Positions 13,245 through 16,202 of a stretch of 16,202 nt of DNA are shown here, piece by piece. This stretch comes from UMGS1766 sp963660915 (lineage in GTDB: Bacteria > Bacillota > Clostridia > Oscillospirales > Oscillospiraceae). Location: positions 1 to 16,202 of the forward strand of contig CAVLAO010000036.1 in assembly GCA_963660915.1 (NCBI GenBank), written 5' to 3'. Both the position numbers and the translations under genes were made by a program. Numbering within the stretch: the first letter of the stretch is position 1; each line of letters opens with the position of its first letter. The notes beneath the pieces are model-generated. The model made no database searches, was not told the origin of the DNA, and saw only the letters and a list, made by a program, of their open reading frames with translations.

Positions 13245-14983
13245 ACTTCCGATCCTCCATTGTTTCGTTTACTGTTTCTGAAACGCATCAGTGCTTGATC
13301 ATCTGATGCAGAACGCTGGCGCTGGATTGCTTTTTTATAGTCCTCAATTGCCTGTTCACTATTCGAAACGGTTTCCGGTTTGTTCTGAATTCTTGCCAGA
13401 AGTGACATCTCTTCTGCCGATAACTGCGCAGACAGCGCAGCAGTTGTCACCGGCTGACCGTTTTCCCAACCACTTTTTAGTATACCATAAATCTTACCCA
13501 AAGTGGGAGAAGTAAAACTTTCGGAAGTAAGGGAACCTACATAGTGAAATAAGCTGTCATCCCGCAACAACAAACGGATTACACCTTCCTCTGCAAGAGC
13601 AGACGGAACGTTTTGATAGCGCAACGAACGCTCCGGCGGCTGTGCTTCAGTCACAGGTGTCATAGCGCGCCGTTCTTCTGCCTTGCGGCGTTTCCAGTAC
13701 CGCTGTTTTCGCAACTGTTTAATTTCTTCTGCCATAGTTTCCGTGGTAATCCCTGCCGCATTTGCAGCCTTATTCCCATAGATCTCCCGTTCTACCGGAC
13801 TATCCAAACTGGCAATCAGCTTTGCTGCCTCCCGCAGATACGCAGCCTTTTCATCGATCTGTGTAAAATCAAATTTACTCTTTACCAGATTAAGTTGATA
13901 TTCCATGTGATTTGCCGATTCCTCAAGAAGAGCAGAAAACGCCTCAGCACCAAATGCTTTAATATACTCGTCCGGATCCTTAGCGCCTGTCACCCGAAGC
14001 ACACGTACGTTAACACCGGTTCTTTCCAGCAGTCCTATCGCACGCTGTGCTGCGTTAATTCCAGCTTGATCGCCATCATAAGAGATAACAACCTCTTTTG
14101 TATAATTCGCCAGTAATTTGGCGTGGTCTTCTGTCAATGAAGTTCCTAAGGACGCCACCGCGCAATCAAATCCTGCCTGATGCAGAGCAATCGTATCCAT
14201 ATATCCCTCTGTAAGGATAATCCTCCCCTGCTTGCTTTTTTTTGCTAAATTCAGTGCAAAGAGATTGCGACTTTTATTAAACACAAGTGTATCCGGGGAA
14301 TTCAAATATTTCGGTTTGCTGTCGTCCAGAACACGCCCGCCAAATCCGATCACACTGCCTCGCACATCGATAATAGGGAACATAACACGATGGCGAAACC
14401 GATCATAGATTCGGCCGTTTTTGCTTTTTACTGCAAGTCCCGCCTCCAACAGATCCGCTTTATCATATCCCAACTCTGCCATTGCCTGAATCAGATTATC
14501 CCAACCTTCCGGCGCATATCCCAAACCAAAGTTGGTTACCGTTCTGGCAGATAAACCGCGCGCATGAAAATAAGCTGTTCCCTGTGATGCAGCAGATGAC
14601 TTCAACTGTGAATGAAACCATCGTGCCGCCTCCTTATTCAGAGAAAGGAGCTTTTCGCGTTTCTTTCGGGTACTTCCATCACCGGAAGGGGTCTCCGGCA
14701 TTTCCATGCCATTGCGCTTTGCCAATTCCTCTACTGCATCCACAAAGCCAAGATCTTCAATTTCCATGATGAAGTTAATTGCTCCGCCACCCTTGTGGCA
14801 CCCAAAGCAATAGTACATCTGCCGTTCCGGACTGACGGTAAAAGACCCCGTGCGCTCGTTATGGAAGGGACACAGTCCAACATAACGACTGCCTTGCTTC
14901 TTGAGGGAAACATAGGAAGACACAAGATCAACCAAGTCCGTTCTTCGATTTAATTCATCTAAAAATTCCTGTGGAATCGGCAT
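13241..14983 (-). CDS. dnaG: DNA primase (DnaG)
   Basis: A 580-residue primase that makes RNA primers for the replication fork. A CHC2 zinc ribbon lies at Cys38, His41, Cys59 and Cys62. The catalytic core has KYLNSPDT (225-232) and a TOPRIM domain with EGYMD (259-263) and YDGDQAG (302-308), whose acidic residues bind the metal. The C-terminal helical region after about 420 should bind the replicative helicase. I use the ATG at 14983, which gives the usual MPIPQEF-type start with GGGAG about 7 bp upstream; in-frame upstream codons to 15025 lack a good site. It follows dgt by 42 bp and overlaps rpoD by 4 bp. The C-terminus ends normally. Confidence 0.97.
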   Translation of the reverse strand: MPIPQEFLDELNRRTDLVDLVSSYVSLKKQGSRYVGLCPFHNERTGSFTVSPERQMYYCFGCHKGGGAINFIMEIEDLGFVDAVEELAKRNGMEMPETPSGDGSTRKKREKLLSLNKEAARWFHSQLKSSAASQGTAYFHARGLSARTVTNFGLGYAPEGWDNLIQAMAELGYDKADLLEAGLAVKSKNGRIYDRFRHRVMFPIIDVRGSVIGFGGRVLDDSKPKYLNSPDTLVFNKSRNLFALNLAKKSKQGRIILTEGYMDTIALHQAGFDCAVASLGTSLTEDHAKLLANYTKEVVISYDGDQAGINAAQRAIGLLERTGVNVRVLRVTGAKDPDEYIKAFGAEAFSALLEESANHMEYQLNLVKSKFDFTQIDEKAAYLREAAKLIASLDSPVEREIYGNKAANAAGITTETMAEEIKQLRKQRYWKRRKAEERRAMTPVTEAQPPERSLRYQNVPSALAEEGVIRLLLRDDSLFHYVGSLTSESFTSPTLGKIYGILKSGWENGQPVTTAALSAQLSAEEMSLLARIQNKPETVSNSEQAIEDYKKAIQRQRSASDDQALMRFRNSKRNNGGSEV

Positions 14984-15025
14984 TCTTACGCTCCCTTCCA
15001 TGCCAAAAATAACCGCCAGAAACAC

Positions 15026-16030
15026 TCACTTCACAGTCCATGCTGCAGGAAGAAACAGCTCTCTGTATTTCTCCACTGCATAGGAATCTGTCATTCCAGC
15101 AATATAATCCGCTACTGCTCGCAACTCCCCTTCTTGCTCCAGAATATACTGATATTCCTCCGGCAACTCCTCCGGATGGGCAGCATAATGCTCAAACATC
15201 CGGAGCAGCATATCCTGCGCTTTGCTTTCCTCCCCCTTTGCGACAGGGTTACGGTATACGGCCTCAAACATAAACGTGCGCAAATCGCTCATTGCCTTTC
15301 CTACGCGATCGCTCTGACAAATTGTCTCTGCCCCGTCACTGGCCAGAATCACATCCGTTGTCAGCGTATCGATACGATCAGAGTAGGTAAATCCAAGAAT
15401 TTCCTGCAACCCAGCCGGAATATCCAGCGGATATATCACGCCGCCACGAATTGCATCATCAATGTCCGCATTCAAATACGCGATCCGATCTGCCAGTCGG
15501 AGAATCCGCCCTTCCATGGTTTCTGCCTGCTCATCGCCAGTGTGGCATACGATACCACGCCGGACTTCATAAGTCAAGTTTAGCCCATTACCGTCCTTCT
15601 CCAACTTATCCACTACTCGGAGTGACTGAACATTGTGATGAAATCCACCTGGCAAGACCTGATCAAGAATTCGCTCTCCAGCATGCCCAAACGGAGTATG
15701 ACCTAAGTCATGTCCTAATGCCGCAGCTTCCGTCAAATCCTCATTTAACCCAAGACCTCTGGCAATCGTACGGGCAATACGATCTACTTCCAGTGTGTGC
15801 GTCATGCGCGTGCGATAATGATCTCCTTCCGGGCGCAAGAACACCTGCGTCTTATGCTTCAGCCGACGAAATGCCTTACAGTGAATGATTCGGTCAATAT
15901 CCCGTTGAAAACAAGTACGAAGAGGATCTTCCTCTTCTTCTCTCATTCGTCCACGGGAATCGATTGCACGACACGCCTGCGGCGACAGAACTAATACTTC
16001 GTTCTGTTCCGTTTTCTGCCGATAATTCAA
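15026..16030 (-). CDS. dgt: dGTP triphosphohydrolase-like HD protein
   Basis: A 334-residue HD-domain enzyme of the dGTPase family, which removes triphosphate from dGTP or other dNTPs and so tunes nucleotide pools. Metal ligands are His78 (RMTHTLEV), His107-Asp108 (LGHDLGHTPFGH) and Asp181 (LADRIAYLNADIDDA). The N-terminal ERDIDRIIHCKAFRR-like segment (42-56; here QRDIDRI) is typical of the family. I start at TTG 16030: the SD AAAGGAGG (16039-16046) sits 8 bp upstream, whereas a longer in-frame GTG at 16057 would put that SD inside the coding sequence. It is the first gene of dgt-dnaG-rpoD, a standard Clostridia arrangement. The true dNTP preference is not readable; the call is by family. Confidence 0.93.
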   Translation of the reverse strand: MNYRQKTEQNEVLVLSPQACRAIDSRGRMREEEEDPLRTCFQRDIDRIIHCKAFRRLKHKTQVFLRPEGDHYRTRMTHTLEVDRIARTIARGLGLNEDLTEAAALGHDLGHTPFGHAGERILDQVLPGGFHHNVQSLRVVDKLEKDGNGLNLTYEVRRGIVCHTGDEQAETMEGRILRLADRIAYLNADIDDAIRGGVIYPLDIPAGLQEILGFTYSDRIDTLTTDVILASDGAETICQSDRVGKAMSDLRTFMFEAVYRNPVAKGEESKAQDMLLRMFEHYAAHPEELPEEYQYILEQEGELRAVADYIAGMTDSYAVEKYRELFLPAAWTVK

Positions 16031-16057
16031 AGAGAGCTCCTCCTTTTCGCACAGCAC

Positions 16058-16202
16058 ACTTTCCCTCTTATAATAGTTATACTATTTGAAAAATAAAAAT
16101 CCTCTTTTTTGAAAAAATTTTTTGAATTTAATTTGTTAAGGAACATCTCGTATTAACACCGTATTGCAGCACCTTCTATTACAAGGAAATCCTTCCATCT
16201 TT
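16058..16202. promoter_or_regulatory. AT-rich upstream region of dgt, possible divergent promoters
   Basis: This stretch contains no gene on either strand. On the minus strand TATTAT (16075-16070), with a weak TTTTAT 17 bp upstream and long A/T tracts behind it, could be the dgt promoter. On the plus strand a perfect TATAAT (16069-16074) with TTCGCA 17 bp upstream could start a transcript running out to the right. No ATG follows on the plus strand before the window end. Both assignments are weak. Confidence 0.35.

Noticed and set aside
13613..14116. 167-residue plus-strand reading frame inside dnaG
   Set aside because: It lies entirely opposite the conserved primase gene and shows no recognisable domain.

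Overview
The window looks like a chromosomal segment of a Gram-positive, low-to-mid GC Clostridia (Eubacteriales; an Oscillospiraceae-type anaerobe is my best guess). This is inferred from strong AAGGAGG-type ribosome binding sites, sigma-A-type promoters, a dgt-dnaG-rpoD operon, and Clostridia-typical families (DUF1836, YolD-like, DegV, the GreA/GreB-like factor). No mobile element, CRISPR array, tRNA or rRNA was seen. A 10-base run of N marks an assembly join inside one gene.

Layout, left to right. (1) 1-2547: an accessory, self-contained operon of three NTF2/SnoaL-like proteins. It has its own candidate promoter and terminator. At the extreme left edge there is a perfect palindrome inside a leftward extended -10 promoter, which suggests a divergent gene just outside the window. 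(2) 2583-6158, minus strand: a translation/RNA-maintenance operon, NUDIX hydrolase -> RluA-type pseudouridine synthase -> GIY-YIG protein -> ABC-F ATPase, with abutting or overlapping junctions. (3) 6188-6803, plus strand: a single-gene GreA/GreB-like elongation factor unit with clear promoter and terminator. (4) 6828-10041, minus strand: ybaK-type deacylase -> tex -> an orphan YolD-like gene. (5) 10067-12000: degV (minus) divergent from a DUF1836 regulator-like gene overlapping an ABM-domain monooxygenase gene (plus). Both promoters of this divergent pair are well formed, and a 10-bp inverted motif flanks them. (6) 12000-16057, minus strand: dgt -> dnaG -> rpoD, the housekeeping dGTPase/primase/sigma-70 operon.

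Most of the window is ordinary core genome. The parts that may hold undescribed biology are the three-paralogue NTF2-like operon with its palindromic control region, and the DUF1836-ABM/degV divergent locus. Several gene starts are corrected here using Shine-Dalgarno evidence (second NTF2-like gene, greA-like, ybaK, DUF1836, dnaG, dgt). The N-gap in the ABM gene appears to be a false insertion: its flanks share AACAC, and collapsing them restores a family-like protein in frame.

No gene-free stretch exceeds about 165 bases. The longest are 1-138, 10968-11130 and 16058-16202, each described below.
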